Shown piece after piece: positions 35,657 to 49,047 of a stretch of DNA of 64,000 nucleotides. Within the stretch, counting starts at the first letter, position 1. Each line of letters starts with the position of its first letter. The position numbers and the translations under genes are program-made. Below the pieces are notes generated by a model. It saw only the letters and a list, made by a program, of their open reading frames with translations, made no database searches and was not told where the DNA came from. Source of the stretch: Actinophytocola xinjiangensis (GTDB taxonomy: Bacteria; Actinomycetota; Actinomycetes; Mycobacteriales; Pseudonocardiaceae); contig NZ_MSIF01000001.1 of the NCBI RefSeq assembly GCF_001921215.1, forward strand, positions 744,001 to 808,000, read 5' to 3'.

Positions 35657-38600
35657 GCGGCCTGGCCGACGTACTGCCCCTCACCCCACTGCAGCAGGGG
35701 CTGATGCTGTGGGCCGGGTACGGCGGCGCCGCCTCGGGCGTCTACACGGTCCAGACCACGATCGACCTGGACGGCGTCGTCGAGGCGAAGGCGCTGCGGG
35801 CCGCCGCCGAGACGTTGCTGCGCCGCCATCCCACCCTGCGCGCCGGTTTCCGCTTCCGGCGCGGCGGTGAGCCGGTCGCGCTGGTGCCCGCCTCGGTCAC
35901 CGTCGACTGGCGCACCGTCGAGACCCAGGACCGCGCCGCCGAGGCGCGGGCCGAGCGGGAGCGGCCCTTCGACCTCGCGCGCCCGCCGCTGCTGAGGTTC
36001 CTGCTGGTCACCACGGCGGCCGACCGGCACACGCTGGTGCTGACCCACCACCACATCCTGCTCGACGGCTGGTCGATGCCGCTGCTGGTGCGGGAGCTGT
36101 TCGCGCTCTACGCCCAGGCCGGGTCCGACGCCGGCCTGCCGGCGCCCGCCCGGTTCCGCGACCACCTGGCGTGGCTGTCCACCCGCGACACCGACGCGTC
36201 CAGGGCCGCGTGGCGCCGCCACCTCGACGGCGCCGAGCCCACGCTGGTCGCCGCCGGTCACGACCTGCGCGGCGCGGCCACCGCCGCCGAGCACACGGTG
36301 TGGCTCGACGCCGCCACGACCGCCGGGGTGCTGGCGGTCGCGCGGCGCCTCGACGTCACCGCCAACACCGTCCTGCAGTGCGTGTGGGCGCTCGCGCTCG
36401 GCGAGCTGACCGGCCGCGGCGACGTGACGTTCGGGCTCACCGGCTCCGGCCGGGACACCGACGTGCCCCGCGCGACCGAGATCCTCGGCCTGCTGATCAA
36501 CACCACGCCGGTCCGGATCGCCCTGCGCCCGCACGAGACCCTCGCCGACCTGGTGACGCGGGTCCAGCGGGAACAGGCCGGGCTGCTGGCCCACCAGCAC
36601 CTCGGGCTCGCCGACCTCCAGGACGGCCGGGGCGAGTTGTTCGACACGTTCACCGTGTTCGAGAACTACCCGGCCGACCCCGACGAACTGGACCGGCTCG
36701 GCCGCGCGGCCGGTCTGCGGGTCCTGGGCATCGACGGCGCCGACTCCAGCCACTACCCGCTGGGGGTGGTGGCGACGCCGGGGGAGCGGCTGCGCCTGGA
36801 CCTGCGCCACCGCGCCGAGGTCGTCCCGGACGTGACCGCCCTGGCCGCCCGGCTGGTCGCGTTGTTCGGCGCGTTCGCCACCGACCCGGACCGTCCGGTC
36901 GCGACACTGCCCCGGTTGACCGCCGCCGAGCACGAGCGGTGGGTGACCGCGCCCAACCGCACCGGTGCCCAGGTCGGCACCGCGTCGTTCCCGGCGCTGG
37001 TCGAGCGGGCCGCCGCCGCGCACCCGGACGCCGACGCCGTGGTGGGCGACGCCGAGCGCGTCACCTACCGGGAGCTCAACGCCCGCGCGAACCGGCTCGC
37101 CCGCTACCTCACCGACCGGGGGGCCGTGGCGGAGCAGCAGATCGCGGTCGCGCTGCCCCGCGGGGCGGACCAGGTCGTCGCGATGCTCGCCGTCCTCAGG
37201 GCGGGCGCGGTGTACGTGCCGGTCGACACCGACTACCCGCCGGACCGGATCGGGCTGCTGCTCGGCGAGGCGCGGCCCGCGCTCGTGCTCACCGAGCCGC
37301 AGCACCTGCCCGTGCTGCCCGGCACCGCCCCCGTCGACCTGCTCACCACCGCCGAGGCCGTCGCCGCCACCCTCCCCGCCGGCGACCCCGCGACCGTGCC
37401 GCACCCGGACACCGGGGCGTACGTGATCTTCACGTCCGGCTCCACCGGCACCCCCAAGGGCGTGGTCGTCACCCATCGCGGGCTGCCGAGCCTGGCCCAC
37501 ACCGTTGCCGAGCACTTCCGCCCGGGGCCGGGGGACCGGGTGTTGCAGTTCGCGTCGCAGAGCTTCGACACCTCGGTGTGGGAACAGGTCATGGCCCTCA
37601 CGACCGGTGCCACGCTGGTGATCGCACCGCCGGAACGACGGCTCGGTGAGGCGCTCGCCGGCCTGCTCGCCGAGCACCGCGTCACCCACCTGACGCTGCC
37701 GCCCGCCGCGCTCGCCGAACTCCCGACCACGGCCGTGCCGGCCGGTGCGGTCGTCATCGTCGCCGGTGAGGCCTGCCCGCCGGACCTCGCGCGCACCTGG
37801 GTCGAGGCCGGGCACACCCTGTTCAACTCCTACGGCCCCACCGAGACCACGGTCGACGTGACGCTCTGGCGCGCCACCGGCACCGGCCTCGACGGCACCG
37901 CCCTGCCCATCGGCACGCCCGTGCACAACACCACCGTCCACGTGCTCGACCCGTGGCTGCGGCCGGTGCCGGCCGGCACGGTCGGCGAGCTGTACGTCGG
38001 TGGCCCCGGCCTGGCGCGCGGCTACGCGGGCGCGCCGGGCCTGACCGCGACCCGGTTCGTGGCGGGCCAGGGCGGGCAGCGGTGGTACCGGACCGGTGAC
38101 CTGGTGCGGTGGCGGTCCGACGGCACGCTGGAGTTCGCGGGCCGCGCCGACCACCAGGTCACGATCCGGGGCTTCCGCGTGGAGCCCGGCGAGGTCGAGG
38201 CCGCGTTGCGCGCCCTGCCCGGCGTGACCGGCGCGCTCGTGCTCGCCGTCCCCGACCCGGCGCCCGACCCGGCGACCGGCGCGCGGCTGGTCGCCTACGC
38301 GGTGACGAGCCGCGACGCCGGTGACCTGCGGGCCGCGCTCGCCGGATCGCTGCCCGACCACCTGGTGCCGGCGGCGATCGTCGTGCTGGACGCGTTCCCG
38401 CTGACCCCCAACGGAAAGATCGACCGGGCCGCCCTGCCCGCGCCGGCCGTGCGGGCCGCCCGTGCCGACCGGGGCGACCCTCGGCTGGAGCTGATGTGCG
38501 GGCTGTTCGCGGCCGTGCTCGGACTGCCCTCGGCCGGCCCGGACGACGGGTTCTTCGCGCTCGGCGGGCACTCGCTGCTGGTCGCGCGGCTGCTCGCGCG

Positions 38601-41600
38601 GGTGCGGACCGCGTTCGGCGACGAGGCGAGCATCCGTGACGTGTTCGACCACCCGACCCCGCGCGGCCTGCTCGCCCGGCTGGGCACCGGCATCCGCCGC
38701 CCGGCGCTGGTGCCCCGGCCGCACGACGGGGTGGTGCCGCTGTCGCCGGCCCAGCAGCGCCTGTGGTTCCTGCACCGGCTCGACGGGCCAAGCCCCGCCT
38801 ACAACATCCCCTCGGTGCTGCGGCTGACCGGCGACCTGGACGTGTCCGCGCTGGAACGCGCGTTCGGTGACGTGGCCGACCGCCACGAGACCCTGCGCAC
38901 GGTCTTCGCGCAGGACACGCAGATCATCCGGCCGGACGCCGCCGTCCCGTTCACCGTCGTGCCGGCCGACGAGTCCACTGTGGACGCGGCACTGGCGGGT
39001 GCGGCCGCCCACCGCTTCGACCTCACCACCGAGACCCCGCTGCGGGTCACCGTGTTCCGCCTCGGACCGGACGAGCACGTCCTGCTCGTGCTGGTGCACC
39101 ACATCGCCGGCGACGAGTGGTCGGTCGGCCCGCTGTTCGCCGACCTGCGCACCGCCTACCTCGCCCGCCGCGCCGGGCAGCCACCCGACTGGCCGCCGCT
39201 GCCGGTGCGGTACGCGGACTACGCGCGCTGGCAACGGGAACTCGACGTGGACACCCAGCTCGACCACTGGCGCACCGCGCTCGACGGCTCGCCGGCCGAG
39301 CTGGGACTGCCGGTCGACCACCCCGGTGCCGAGGTCACCGGCCGGGGCGGCTACCAGCCGTTCGAGGTCCCGGCCGAGGTGCACGCCCGGCTGATCGCCC
39401 TGGCGCGCGCGAGCGACGTCACCGAGTTCATGGTGGTGCAGGCCGTGGTCACCGCGCTGCTCACCAGAATGGGCGCGGGCGAGGACATCCCGCTCGGCGC
39501 GCCGGTCGCCGGCCGCTCCGAGGCCGCGCTCGACGACCTCGTCGGCTTCTTCGTCAACACGCTGGTGCTGCGGGTGTCCACGGCGGGCGACCCGACGTTC
39601 ACCGAGCTGCTGGGCCGGGTCCGGGAGACCGACCTGGCCGCCTTCGAGCACGCGGACGTGCCGTTCGAGCGGCTCGTCGAGATGCTCGCGCCGGCCAGGG
39701 TGCCCGGCCGCAACCCGCTGTTCCAGGTGATGGTCACCCACCAGCACCAGCTCGACCTGGACCTCGGGGTCGCCGGGCTGGTGAGCCGGGCGGTGCCGTT
39801 CGGGCTGGACACCGCGAAGTTCGCGCTGTCGTTCAGCTTCTTCCCCGAGGCGGACGGACGGCTCGGTGGCGGCGTCGAGTACGCGGCCGACCTGTTCGAG
39901 CCCGCCACCGCCGCCGCGCTCGCCGACCGGCTGACCCTGGTCCTGACCGCCCTGGTGACCGAACCGGACCGTCCACTGTGGTCACACAAGGTGCTGCTGG
40001 CCGGGGAGGCGACGGTCCCGGCACCGGCCCCGGTGTCCGGGCGGCTCACCCCGGACCTGGTACGGGAGGCGGCGCTGCGCCACGCGGGCCGCATCGCGCT
40101 GGTCGACCCGGCCGGCGACGAGCTGTCCTACGCGCGGCTGACCCGCCGGGCCAACCAGCTCGCGCGCCTGCTGGCCGCGCGGGGGATCGGCCCGGAATCG
40201 GTGGTGGCACTCGCGTGCCCGCCCTCGGCGGGGTTCGTCGTCGGCCTGCTGGCCGTGCTGGCGGCCGGAGCCGCGTACCTGCCGCTCGACCTGGACCACC
40301 CGCGGGCCCGGCTGCGGCTCATGCTCGACGACGCGACCCCGGACCTGGTGCTGGCGGCCGGGAACGCCGTCAGGTGGTGGTCCGGTGAGCGGCTCGCGCT
40401 GGACACCGTGGATCTGGCGGTGGACCTGGCGGCGTACTCCGGCGCCCGCCTGACCGACGCCGACCGCACCCGGCCGCTGCGCCAGGAACACCTGGCGTAC
40501 GTGCTGTTCACCTCCGGCTCCTCCGGGCGGCCGAAGGCGGTCGCCGGAACCCACGCCGGGCTCGCCGCCCGACTCGAGTGGGGCCGGGACGCGTTGCCGC
40601 TGGGCACGCACGAGGTCGTGCTCGCCAAGAGCTCACCCGCGTTCGTCGACGCCAGCACCGAACTGCTCGGCGGCCTCGCCGGGGGCGCCCGCGTCGTCCT
40701 GGCCGCCGACCGGCGCGACCCGCACGCGCTCGCCGCGGCCGTCCAACGCCACCGGGTCACCCGGCTCACCGGCGTGCCCAGCCTGCTGACCGCGTTGCAC
40801 CGCGAGACGGACGCGGACCTGTCGTCGGTCCGCACCTGGATCTCCAGCGGCGAACCACTGCCCACGACGCTGACCCCGCCGGGCCGGCTGGTGAACCTGT
40901 ACGGCTGCTCGGAGGCCAGCGGCGACAGCCTGCACGCCGAGGGCGCGGGCCCGTTCACCGGCCGCGTCGACGGCACCGCCGGGTACGTCCTCGACCCGAG
41001 GCTGGGGCTCGCGCCGGTCGGCGTCACCGGCGAGCTGTACCTCGCCGGGGTCGGCCTGGCCCGTGGCTACCTGGGCGCCCCTGGCCTGACCTCGGCGCGC
41101 TTCGTGGCCAACCCGTTCGGTCCCGGCCGGCTGTACCGCACGGGCGATCTGGCCCGCCGGACGGACGCGGGCATCGCACTGCTGGGCCGCGCCGACGACC
41201 AGCTCACCGTGCGCGGCTCCCGCGTCGAACCGGCCGAGGTCGAGGCCGCGCTGGCCCGGGCCGAGGGCGTGACGGCCGCGGCGGTCGTCGCCAGGGACCG
41301 GGCGGGTGAGCGCGAGCTGGTCGCGTTCGTGACCCCGGACACCGTGGCGCTGGCGGCGCTCCGCGCCTCGGTCACGGCCGCCCTGCCCGCCCACCTCGTG
41401 CCGACGTCGTTCGCCGCGCTGCCCGAACTTCCCCGGCTCCCCGGCGGCAAGGTCGACCGGCGCGCCCTCGCGGCCCTGCCCGCCGGCCCCGCGCCCACCG
41501 GGACGGTCGCCCCGTCGAACGACCGTGAGCTGGCCCTGGCCCGGATCTTCGCCGGCGTGCTCGACCGGCCGGTGCCGGACGTGACCGCGAGCTTCTTCGA

Positions 41601-44600
41601 ACTCGGCGGCCATTCGCTGCTCGCGACCCGGCTCGTCGCCCGCGTCCGCGCCACGCTCGGCCGTGAGGTGTCGCTGCGCACCGTGTTCGAGGCGCCGACC
41701 GTCCGCGCCCTCGCCGCCCGGCTCGACGAGCGCGCCACCCGGCCGCCGGTGCGGGCACGGCCCCGCCCGCAACGCGTGCCGCTGTCCTACGCCCAGCGTC
41801 GCCTGTGGTTCCTCGACCAGTTGGCGGACACCGGTGCCGCCTACACCGTCCCGTTCCTCACCCGCCTGAGCGGTCCGGTCGACACCGCCGCGCTGTCCGC
41901 CGCGGTCGGCGACCTGCTGGGCCGGCACGAGGCGCTGCGGACCGTGCTGCGCGCGGCCGACGGCGAGCCGTACCAGCACGTCCTCACCGACCCGCCGGTC
42001 CCGTTCGCCACCGGGTGCGCGGCGGACCTGCCGGCGGTGCTGGCGCACCGCTTCGACCTGGCCCACGAGCCGCCGCTGCGGGTCACGCTGCTGCGCGATG
42101 GCCCGACCGACCACGTGCTGGCGGTCGTCGCGCACCACACCGCCGCCGACGCGCTGTCGGCGGGGCCGCTGGTCACCGATCTCGCCACCGCCTACGACGC
42201 GCGCCGCGCCGGCCGGGCACCGGACTGGTCGCCGCTGCCCGTCCAGTACGCGGACTACACGCTGTGGCAACGGGAACTGGACGTCGACGGTCAGCTTGAC
42301 CACTGGCGCGCCCGCCTCGCGGACCTGCCCGACGAGCTGACCCTGCCCACCGACCGGCCCCGCCCCGCGCGCGCCAGCCACCGGGGCGGAGTCGTCGAGG
42401 CCGACCTCCCCGCCGATGTCCACAGAGGACTTCAGGCGATCGCCCGCCGGACCGGCGCGACGCCGTTCATGGTGCTGCACGCCGCCGTCGCCGCCCTGCT
42501 GTCGGCGCTGGGCGCGGGGGAGGACATCCCGGTCGGCACGCCGGTCGGCGGCCGGATCGACCCCGCGCTGGACGACCTCGTCGGGTTCTTCGTCAACACG
42601 GTCGTACTGCGCACCGACCTGTCCGGCGACCCCACGTTCACCGAGCTGGTGACGCGGACCGCCGACACCGACCTCGCCGCGCTCGCCCAGGCCGACGTCC
42701 CGTTCGAACGGCTCGTCGACGAGCTGGCGCCCCGCCGCTCCCGCGCCCGGCACCCGCTGTTCCAGGTCCTGGTGAACCACAACCACCGCCAGCTCGCGGC
42801 ACCCGCCCTGCCCGGCACCACGGGCGAGGCCCTGCCCGTGGACCTCGACACCGCCAAGGTCGACCTCGCGTTCGCCTTCGACGAACTGCCGGACGTGCCC
42901 GGCCTGACCGTGTCGGTCAACTACTCGGCCGACCTGTTCGACCGGGCGACGGTCGACACGCTGGTCATCCGCCTGCTGGCGCTGCTCGCGACCGTCGCGG
43001 CGGCACCGGACACCCGGCTCTCGCGCCTGGACCCGCGCCTGCCGGCCGAACGCGTCCAGCACGACACCTCGGTCGACGTGGCACCGGGCACCGCAGTGGA
43101 CCGCCTGCTGCGCGCGGCGCCCGACACGCCCGCGGTCCTGCACGGCGGGCGCACCCTCACCTACGCCGACCTGGTTCGTCGCAGCGGCGCGGTCGCGGCG
43201 CACCTGCGTGCGCGTGGCGTCGGCCAGGACGACGTGGTGGCCGTGGCCATCCCGCGCTGCGTCGACCTGGTCGTCGCGCTGTGGGGGGTGCTGCGCGCCG
43301 GTGCCGCCTACGTGCCGCTGGACCCGGACGACCCGCCCGCCCGCCGCGCGTTCGTCGTCGGCGACGCCGGCGCGACCGTCACCCTGTCCGATGTGGACGT
43401 TCCGGACGCGGACTTCACCGACACCCCCCTCCACCCGGACACGGCCGCCTACCTGATCCACACCTCCGGCTCCACCGGCCGCCCCAAGGGGGTGGTGGTC
43501 ACCCACCGCGCGCTGGTCAACCGCCTGGAGTGGATGCGGGCCGCCTACGACGTCGGCCCGGCCGACCGGATCGCGCAGAAGACCCCGACCGGGTTCGACG
43601 TGTCGGTGTGGGAGCTGTTCCTGCCGGCGTTCACCGGTGCCGCCCTCGTGCTCGCCGACCCCGGCGGCCACCGCGACCCGGCGTACCTGGCGGAGCTGGT
43701 CAGCGGCGTGACGATCGCGCACTTCGTCCCGTCGATGCTGCGGGCCTACCTCGACGCCGGGCAGACGCTCACCGGCCCGCGCCTGGTGGTCACCAGCGGC
43801 GAAACCCTCACCCCGGACCTCGCCGCGCGCTGCGCCGTGCCGGTGCACAACCTGTACGGGCCCACCGAGGCCACCGTCGACGTCACCCACCACGCCGTCA
43901 CCGCCGCCGACCTCGACGCGGGCGTGGTCCCCATCGGCCGGCCGGTGTGGAACACGACCGTGCACGTCCTGGACCGCCTGCTGCGGCCGGTTCCGGACGG
44001 CGTGCCCGGCGAGCTGTACCTGGGTGGCGTCCAGGTCGCCCGCGGCTACCACGCCCGCCCCGGCCTCACCGCGACCCGGTTCGTGGCCGCCCCGAACGGG
44101 CAGCGCTGGTACCGCACCGGCGACCTCGGCCGCGTCCGCGACGGCGTGCTCGACCACCTCGGCCGCACCGACGACCAGGTGAAGGTCCGGGGCGTGCGCG
44201 TCGAGCCGGGCGAGGTCGAGGCGGCGCTCACCGCGCTGCCCGGGGTCCGCGCGGCGGCGGTCCTCGCCGTCGACGACCGCCTGGTCGCCTACGTGGCCGG
44301 CGGGACCGGGGACCCGCGCTCCGCGCTCGCCGGCACACTGCCCGCGCACCTCGTGCCGTCGGTCATCGTCCCGCTCGACGACCTGCCGCTCACCCCCAGC
44401 GGCAAGCTCGACCGTGGTGCCCTGCCCGACCCGGTCGCCCGGCCCGAGGGGACCGACCTCGCCCGCGACCCGGTCGAGGAACTCCTGCTGGGCATCACCG
44501 GGGACCTGCTGGGCACGACCGTCGGCGTCACCGACGACTTCTTCGCCGTGGGCGGCCATTCGCTGCTCGCGGTCCGGCTGGTCGCCCGCGTGGGCGCCGA

Positions 44601-47600
44601 ACTCGGCGTGCCGTTGTCGGTCGCCGACGTGTTCGACGCCCCGACCGTGCGCGCGCTGGCCCGCCGGATCGCCGGCCGCGCCCCCGGTGCCCGGCCCGCG
44701 CTGGTCCCGGTGGACCGTCCGGCCGTGCTGCCGCTGTCCCCGGCCCAGCGACGGCTCTGGTTCCTCCACCGGATGGACGGGCCCGGCGCGGCCTACAACC
44801 TCCCGTTCGCGGCCCGGCTGTCCGGCGACCTGGACGTCGAGGCGCTGCGGCGCGCGGTCGGTGACGTCGTGGCCCGGCACGAGATCCTGCGCACCTGCTA
44901 CCCGGACGGCGCGACCCCGACCCAGGAGGTGCTGGCCGACCCGGTGATCCCGTTCCACCGGGCCGCCACCACCGAGGACCGGCTGGCCGGCGACCTCGCC
45001 CTGGCCGCCGCCCACCCGTTCCGGCTCGCCGACGAACCGCCGGTCCGCGTCACCGTGTTCGCCACCGGCACCGACCACGTCGTGCTGGTGCTCGTGCACC
45101 ACATCGCGGCCGACGAGTGGTCCACCCGGCCACTGTTGCGCGACCTCGCCACCGCCTACGCCGCCCGCCGCACCGGCCACGCTCCACAGTGGACACCGCT
45201 GCCCGTCCAGTACGCCGACTTCGCCCTCCAGCGACCGTCCGGTGACCTCGCCTACTGGACCGAGCACCTCGCCGGGCTGCCCGACGAGCTGAACCTGCCC
45301 ACCGACCGGCCACGCCCGCCGGTCGCCACCTACGCGGGCGGCGAGATCGTCCAGGCCCTGCCGCCCGAACTGGCCGCGGCCGTGCGCACGACGGCGGCCC
45401 GGCACGGCGTCACCGTGTTCATGGTCGTGCAGGCGGCGGTCGCCGCGCTGCTCGGCAAACTCGGCGCGGGCACCGACATCCCGCTCGGCTCACCCGTCGC
45501 CGGCCGCACCGACCCGGCGCTCGACGACCTCGTCGGGTTCTTCGTCAACACCCTGGTGCTGCGCGCCGACCTGTCCGGCGACCCCACGTTCGCCGAACTC
45601 CTCGGCCGCACCCGCCGCACCACGCTCGACGCGTTCGCGCACGCCGACGTCCCGTTCGAACGGCTCGTCGACCACCTGGCCCCCACCCGGTCCACCTCCC
45701 GACACCCGCTGTTCCAGGTCGTCGCCACCCACCGCCTGGTCGACGACACCGACCTCGGCCTGCCCGGCCTGCGCACGACCGAGATCGACCCCGGCCTGGT
45801 GAGCGCCAAGTTCGACCTCACCTTCACCGTCCGCGAGACCCGCGGCGACCCCGGCCTCACCCTCACCGTCGTGTACGCGAGGGACCTCTACGACGACCCG
45901 ACCGCCGTCGACCTGCTCGACCGGCTGGCCGGTCTGCTCACCGCGTTCTGCGCCGCGCCGGACACCCGCCTGAGCGGGGTCGAGATCCGCACCACCGCCG
46001 AACGGAACCGGATCGCCGGGTGGAACGACACCGCCCGGGACGTGCCGCCCGCTGGACTGGCGCAGCTGTTCGAACGCCAGGCCGCTGCCCGCCCGGACGC
46101 TCTCGCCCTCGCCGACGGCGACCGCCGGTACACCTTCGCCGAGGTCGACACGGCGGCCAACCGCCTCGCGCACCGGCTGATCGACGCCGGGGTGGCGCCG
46201 GAGAACCTGGTGGCGCTCGCGTTGCGCCGCGGCGCCGACCTGGTGGTCGCGCTGCTGGCCGTCGCCAAGGCCGGGGCGGCGTACCTGCCGGTCGACCCCG
46301 ACCTCCCCGAGACCCGGATCCGGCACGTCCTCGACGACGCACGGCCCGTGCTCGCCGTCGGTGAGCCCATCACCGGGCTCCCGCACGTGCCGGTCGGGAC
46401 CGCCTGGGACACCACGCTTCCCGCCGGCAACCCCGGGCTGCCGGCCCCCGCGCCGGAGGCGCTCGCGTACGTGATCCACACCTCCGGCTCCACCGGCCGC
46501 CCCAAGGGCGTCGCCGTACCGCACGGCGGGCTCGCGTCGCTGGTCGCCACCATGGCGGGCGGCTCGGACAGCGGGCCCGGCCGGCGGGTCGGCCAGTTCG
46601 CGTCGTTCTCGTTCGACGTGTCCCTGGCCGAGCTCGCGATCTCCGTGCTCGCCGGCGCGAGCCTGCACCTGTTGCCCGAGCACGCCCGTGCCGGGGCCGC
46701 GCTCGCCGCGTTCGCCACCGAACACGCCCTGACCCACCTGGTGATCCCGCCGTCGGTCGTGGCGTCGCTGCCCGAGGACGCGCTGCCGGCCGACCTCACG
46801 CTGATCGTCGGCACGGAGGCGTTGCGGCGCGAGCTGATCCGGCGCTGGGCGGGCGGGCGGATCCTGCTCAACGCCTACGGCCCGACCGAGCACACGGTGA
46901 ACTCGACGCTGTGGCGCGCCGATCCGACGTGGGGGTCGGGAGTCCTGCCGATCGGCCGCCCGGACGTGAACAAACAGGCGCACGTCCTTGGCCCGGACCT
47001 GGTGCCGGTGCCGCCGGGGGTGACCGGCGAGCTGTACCTCGGCGGCACCGGGCTCGCACGCGGCTACCTCGGCCGGCCGGGGCTGACCGCGACCCGGTTC
47101 GTGGCCGCCCCGGACGGGCGGCGGTGGTACCGCACCGGCGATCTCGTGCGCTGGACCGGCGACGGGCTGCTGGAGTACCACGGCCGCGTCGACGACCAGA
47201 TCAAGGTGCGCGGCTACCGCATCGAACCGGCCGAGATCGAGGCCGCGCTGGTGGACCGGCCCGGTGTCCTGGCGGCGGCGGTCGCGGCCAGGGAGATCGA
47301 CGGCCGGCGGGTGCTGGTCGGCTACACGGTCGGCGCGGATGTGACCGCCGGGGACCTGGCCGACACCCTGCCCGAGTACCTGATCCCGTCCGCGTGGCTG
47401 CGGCTCGACGCGCTGCCGCTCACGGTCGCGGGCAAACTCGACCGCGACGCCCTGCCCACGCCGAGCGCCCGCGCGCGCGGCACGGACGCCCCGGCCGAGA
47501 ACCGGCGCGAGGAGACGCTGCTCGCCCTGTTCCGCGCGCTGCTGGGCCGCGACGACATCGGTGCCACCGACGGGTTCTTCGAGCTGGGCGGCGACAGCAT

Positions 47601-49047
47601 CGTGTCCATCCAGCTCGTCGCCGCCGCCAGGGAGCGGGGCCTGGCGCTCGCCCCGCGCGACGTGTTCGAACGCCGGACCGTGCGCGGCCTGGCCGCCGTC
47701 GCCACCGAACTCGCCGCGCCGGACACGCACGACGACGGTGCCGGCCTGGTGCCGCTGACGCCCGTCATGCGCTGGTTCGTCACCCACGACCCGGCCGTGG
47801 AGAAGTTCGGCCAGTCGATGGTGATCCGGCTGCCGGCCGACGTCGACGAGACCCGGCTGCGGGCGGCGTTGCGCACGGTGCTCGCACACCACGACGCGCT
47901 GCGCGGCCGGCTCACCGCCGACGGTCTGGACATCGGCCCCCTGGCCCACGACCCGCTCGACGTGCTGGCGTGCCCGGCGGGCACCCGGCCCCGCGACGGA
48001 TTCCTGCTGGCCCGCGACCGGCTCGACCCGCGCGCCGGCCGGATGCTGCGCGCGGTCTGGTTCGACCACGGTCCCGGCGTCGAGTCCGAGCTGCTGGTCC
48101 TGGTGCACCACCTGGTGATGGACGGCGTCTCGTGGCGCGTGCTGCTGCCGGACCTGGAGGCCGCGTACGCGGGCCGGGACCTGCGCCCGGTTCGCACGTC
48201 GCTGCGCACCTGGGCCACCGGACTGGTGGCGGTGGACAAGGAGAACGAGGCCGCGTACTGGCGCGGCGTCCTCGATCCGCCGCCGGCACCGCTGGGCGGT
48301 GGCACCCACGCCACCGTGCGGCGGCTGCGGGTCACCGCCCCCGCCGAACCGCTGCTCACCACCGTCCCCGGCACGCTCCGCGCCGAGATCGACGAGGTCC
48401 TGCTGACCGGTCTGGCGCTCGCGGCCCGCGACTGGAGCGGCGAGGACGACCTGCTGGTCGACCTGGAGGGCCACGGCCGCGCCCAGGACCTCGTGCCCGG
48501 CGCGGACCTGTCGCGCACCATCGGCTGGTTCACCAGCGTCCACCCGGTCCGCCTGCGCACCACCGGCATCGGCGTCGCCCGGGCCGAGGCCGACCCGGCG
48601 CGCGCCGAAGACGTGCTGCGCCTGGTGAAGGACCACCTGCGCCGCGTGCCCGACCACGGCATCGGCTACGGCCTGCTGCACGACCGGTCCCCGGCCCAGA
48701 TCGCCTTCAACTACCTGGGCCGGCTGGGCGGCGGCGCGGACGCCGGACCGTGGCAGCCGGTCGACGGCGGCCTCGGCGGCACGGTCGACGAGCACCGCCG
48801 CGTCGACCACCCGCTGGTGGTCGACGCGGTCACGGTCGACGGCGAGCTGCGCGTCGACCTCGCCCACACCGGCGTCGGCGAGGCGTCCGCGCGCCGCCTG
48901 GCCGACCTGTTCGTCCGGGGACTGGCGGCCGTCGTGGCGGCGGCCGCCCGGCCGGACGCGGGCGCCCACACCCCGGTCGACGTGCCGCTGGCGCGGCTGT
49001 CGCAGTCGCAACTGGACCGCATCCGAACGAGGTGGACGACCCGATGA
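35653..49047 (+). CDS. Siderophore NRPS 2: four modules, C-A-PCP x3 and C-A-PCP-E
   Basis: This 4464-residue synthetase has, in approximate residues: C4 6-420 ([11 protein letters not shown]-accepting type, fitting E2 before it), A3 445-930, PCP4 940-1012, C5 1026-1436 (HHIAGDEWS), A4 1465-1945, PCP5 1956-2030, C6 2041-2452 (HHTAADALS), A5 2478-2927, PCP6 2940-3010, C7 3025-3437 (HHIAADEWS), A6 3466-3935, PCP7 3953-4022 (GGDSI), E3 4031-4450 ([10 protein letters not shown]). Pocket residues by my alignment: A3 D-T-W-T-I-A-S-V-D (unresolved), A4 D-A-E-T-I-S-L-G-D with the unusual YGCSE in place of YGPTE (unresolved), A5 D-V-W-H-V-S-L-V-D (Ser), A6 D-V-A-V-I-G-A-V-N (unresolved, small or hydrophobic). 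It overlaps NRPS 1 and NRPS 3 by 4 nt each, so stoichiometric translation is likely. Confidence 0.96.
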   Translation: MSGLADVLPLTPLQQGLMLWAGYGGAASGVYTVQTTIDLDGVVEAKALRAAAETLLRRHPTLRAGFRFRRGGEPVALVPASVTVDWRTVETQDRAAEARAERERPFDLARPPLLRFLLVTTAADRHTLVLTHHHILLDGWSMPLLVRELFALYAQAGSDAGLPAPARFRDHLAWLSTRDTDASRAAWRRHLDGAEPTLVAAGHDLRGAATAAEHTVWLDAATTAGVLAVARRLDVTANTVLQCVWALALGELTGRGDVTFGLTGSGRDTDVPRATEILGLLINTTPVRIALRPHETLADLVTRVQREQAGLLAHQHLGLADLQDGRGELFDTFTVFENYPADPDELDRLGRAAGLRVLGIDGADSSHYPLGVVATPGERLRLDLRHRAEVVPDVTALAARLVALFGAFATDPDRPVATLPRLTAAEHERWVTAPNRTGAQVGTASFPALVERAAAAHPDADAVVGDAERVTYRELNARANRLARYLTDRGAVAEQQIAVALPRGADQVVAMLAVLRAGAVYVPVDTDYPPDRIGLLLGEARPALVLTEPQHLPVLPGTAPVDLLTTAEAVAATLPAGDPATVPHPDTGAYVIFTSGSTGTPKGVVVTHRGLPSLAHTVAEHFRPGPGDRVLQFASQSFDTSVWEQVMALTTGATLVIAPPERRLGEALAGLLAEHRVTHLTLPPAALAELPTTAVPAGAVVIVAGEACPPDLARTWVEAGHTLFNSYGPTETTVDVTLWRATGTGLDGTALPIGTPVHNTTVHVLDPWLRPVPAGTVGELYVGGPGLARGYAGAPGLTATRFVAGQGGQRWYRTGDLVRWRSDGTLEFAGRADHQVTIRGFRVEPGEVEAALRALPGVTGALVLAVPDPAPDPATGARLVAYAVTSRDAGDLRAALAGSLPDHLVPAAIVVLDAFPLTPNGKIDRAALPAPAVRAARADRGDPRLELMCGLFAAVLGLPSAGPDDGFFALGGHSLLVARLLARVRTAFGDEASIRDVFDHPTPRGLLARLGTGIRRPALVPRPHDGVVPLSPAQQRLWFLHRLDGPSPAYNIPSVLRLTGDLDVSALERAFGDVADRHETLRTVFAQDTQIIRPDAAVPFTVVPADESTVDAALAGAAAHRFDLTTETPLRVTVFRLGPDEHVLLVLVHHIAGDEWSVGPLFADLRTAYLARRAGQPPDWPPLPVRYADYARWQRELDVDTQLDHWRTALDGSPAELGLPVDHPGAEVTGRGGYQPFEVPAEVHARLIALARASDVTEFMVVQAVVTALLTRMGAGEDIPLGAPVAGRSEAALDDLVGFFVNTLVLRVSTAGDPTFTELLGRVRETDLAAFEHADVPFERLVEMLAPARVPGRNPLFQVMVTHQHQLDLDLGVAGLVSRAVPFGLDTAKFALSFSFFPEADGRLGGGVEYAADLFEPATAAALADRLTLVLTALVTEPDRPLWSHKVLLAGEATVPAPAPVSGRLTPDLVREAALRHAGRIALVDPAGDELSYARLTRRANQLARLLAARGIGPESVVALACPPSAGFVVGLLAVLAAGAAYLPLDLDHPRARLRLMLDDATPDLVLAAGNAVRWWSGERLALDTVDLAVDLAAYSGARLTDADRTRPLRQEHLAYVLFTSGSSGRPKAVAGTHAGLAARLEWGRDALPLGTHEVVLAKSSPAFVDASTELLGGLAGGARVVLAADRRDPHALAAAVQRHRVTRLTGVPSLLTALHRETDADLSSVRTWISSGEPLPTTLTPPGRLVNLYGCSEASGDSLHAEGAGPFTGRVDGTAGYVLDPRLGLAPVGVTGELYLAGVGLARGYLGAPGLTSARFVANPFGPGRLYRTGDLARRTDAGIALLGRADDQLTVRGSRVEPAEVEAALARAEGVTAAAVVARDRAGERELVAFVTPDTVALAALRASVTAALPAHLVPTSFAALPELPRLPGGKVDRRALAALPAGPAPTGTVAPSNDRELALARIFAGVLDRPVPDVTASFFELGGHSLLATRLVARVRATLGREVSLRTVFEAPTVRALAARLDERATRPPVRARPRPQRVPLSYAQRRLWFLDQLADTGAAYTVPFLTRLSGPVDTAALSAAVGDLLGRHEALRTVLRAADGEPYQHVLTDPPVPFATGCAADLPAVLAHRFDLAHEPPLRVTLLRDGPTDHVLAVVAHHTAADALSAGPLVTDLATAYDARRAGRAPDWSPLPVQYADYTLWQRELDVDGQLDHWRARLADLPDELTLPTDRPRPARASHRGGVVEADLPADVHRGLQAIARRTGATPFMVLHAAVAALLSALGAGEDIPVGTPVGGRIDPALDDLVGFFVNTVVLRTDLSGDPTFTELVTRTADTDLAALAQADVPFERLVDELAPRRSRARHPLFQVLVNHNHRQLAAPALPGTTGEALPVDLDTAKVDLAFAFDELPDVPGLTVSVNYSADLFDRATVDTLVIRLLALLATVAAAPDTRLSRLDPRLPAERVQHDTSVDVAPGTAVDRLLRAAPDTPAVLHGGRTLTYADLVRRSGAVAAHLRARGVGQDDVVAVAIPRCVDLVVALWGVLRAGAAYVPLDPDDPPARRAFVVGDAGATVTLSDVDVPDADFTDTPLHPDTAAYLIHTSGSTGRPKGVVVTHRALVNRLEWMRAAYDVGPADRIAQKTPTGFDVSVWELFLPAFTGAALVLADPGGHRDPAYLAELVSGVTIAHFVPSMLRAYLDAGQTLTGPRLVVTSGETLTPDLAARCAVPVHNLYGPTEATVDVTHHAVTAADLDAGVVPIGRPVWNTTVHVLDRLLRPVPDGVPGELYLGGVQVARGYHARPGLTATRFVAAPNGQRWYRTGDLGRVRDGVLDHLGRTDDQVKVRGVRVEPGEVEAALTALPGVRAAAVLAVDDRLVAYVAGGTGDPRSALAGTLPAHLVPSVIVPLDDLPLTPSGKLDRGALPDPVARPEGTDLARDPVEELLLGITGDLLGTTVGVTDDFFAVGGHSLLAVRLVARVGAELGVPLSVADVFDAPTVRALARRIAGRAPGARPALVPVDRPAVLPLSPAQRRLWFLHRMDGPGAAYNLPFAARLSGDLDVEALRRAVGDVVARHEILRTCYPDGATPTQEVLADPVIPFHRAATTEDRLAGDLALAAAHPFRLADEPPVRVTVFATGTDHVVLVLVHHIAADEWSTRPLLRDLATAYAARRTGHAPQWTPLPVQYADFALQRPSGDLAYWTEHLAGLPDELNLPTDRPRPPVATYAGGEIVQALPPELAAAVRTTAARHGVTVFMVVQAAVAALLGKLGAGTDIPLGSPVAGRTDPALDDLVGFFVNTLVLRADLSGDPTFAELLGRTRRTTLDAFAHADVPFERLVDHLAPTRSTSRHPLFQVVATHRLVDDTDLGLPGLRTTEIDPGLVSAKFDLTFTVRETRGDPGLTLTVVYARDLYDDPTAVDLLDRLAGLLTAFCAAPDTRLSGVEIRTTAERNRIAGWNDTARDVPPAGLAQLFERQAAARPDALALADGDRRYTFAEVDTAANRLAHRLIDAGVAPENLVALALRRGADLVVALLAVAKAGAAYLPVDPDLPETRIRHVLDDARPVLAVGEPITGLPHVPVGTAWDTTLPAGNPGLPAPAPEALAYVIHTSGSTGRPKGVAVPHGGLASLVATMAGGSDSGPGRRVGQFASFSFDVSLAELAISVLAGASLHLLPEHARAGAALAAFATEHALTHLVIPPSVVASLPEDALPADLTLIVGTEALRRELIRRWAGGRILLNAYGPTEHTVNSTLWRADPTWGSGVLPIGRPDVNKQAHVLGPDLVPVPPGVTGELYLGGTGLARGYLGRPGLTATRFVAAPDGRRWYRTGDLVRWTGDGLLEYHGRVDDQIKVRGYRIEPAEIEAALVDRPGVLAAAVAAREIDGRRVLVGYTVGADVTAGDLADTLPEYLIPSAWLRLDALPLTVAGKLDRDALPTPSARARGTDAPAENRREETLLALFRALLGRDDIGATDGFFELGGDSIVSIQLVAAARERGLALAPRDVFERRTVRGLAAVATELAAPDTHDDGAGLVPLTPVMRWFVTHDPAVEKFGQSMVIRLPADVDETRLRAALRTVLAHHDALRGRLTADGLDIGPLAHDPLDVLACPAGTRPRDGFLLARDRLDPRAGRMLRAVWFDHGPGVESELLVLVHHLVMDGVSWRVLLPDLEAAYAGRDLRPVRTSLRTWATGLVAVDKENEAAYWRGVLDPPPAPLGGGTHATVRRLRVTAPAEPLLTTVPGTLRAEIDEVLLTGLALAARDWSGEDDLLVDLEGHGRAQDLVPGADLSRTIGWFTSVHPVRLRTTGIGVARAEADPARAEDVLRLVKDHLRRVPDHGIGYGLLHDRSPAQIAFNYLGRLGGGADAGPWQPVDGGLGGTVDEHRRVDHPLVVDAVTVDGELRVDLAHTGVGEASARRLADLFVRGLAAVVAAAARPDAGAHTPVDVPLARLSQSQLDRIRTRWTTR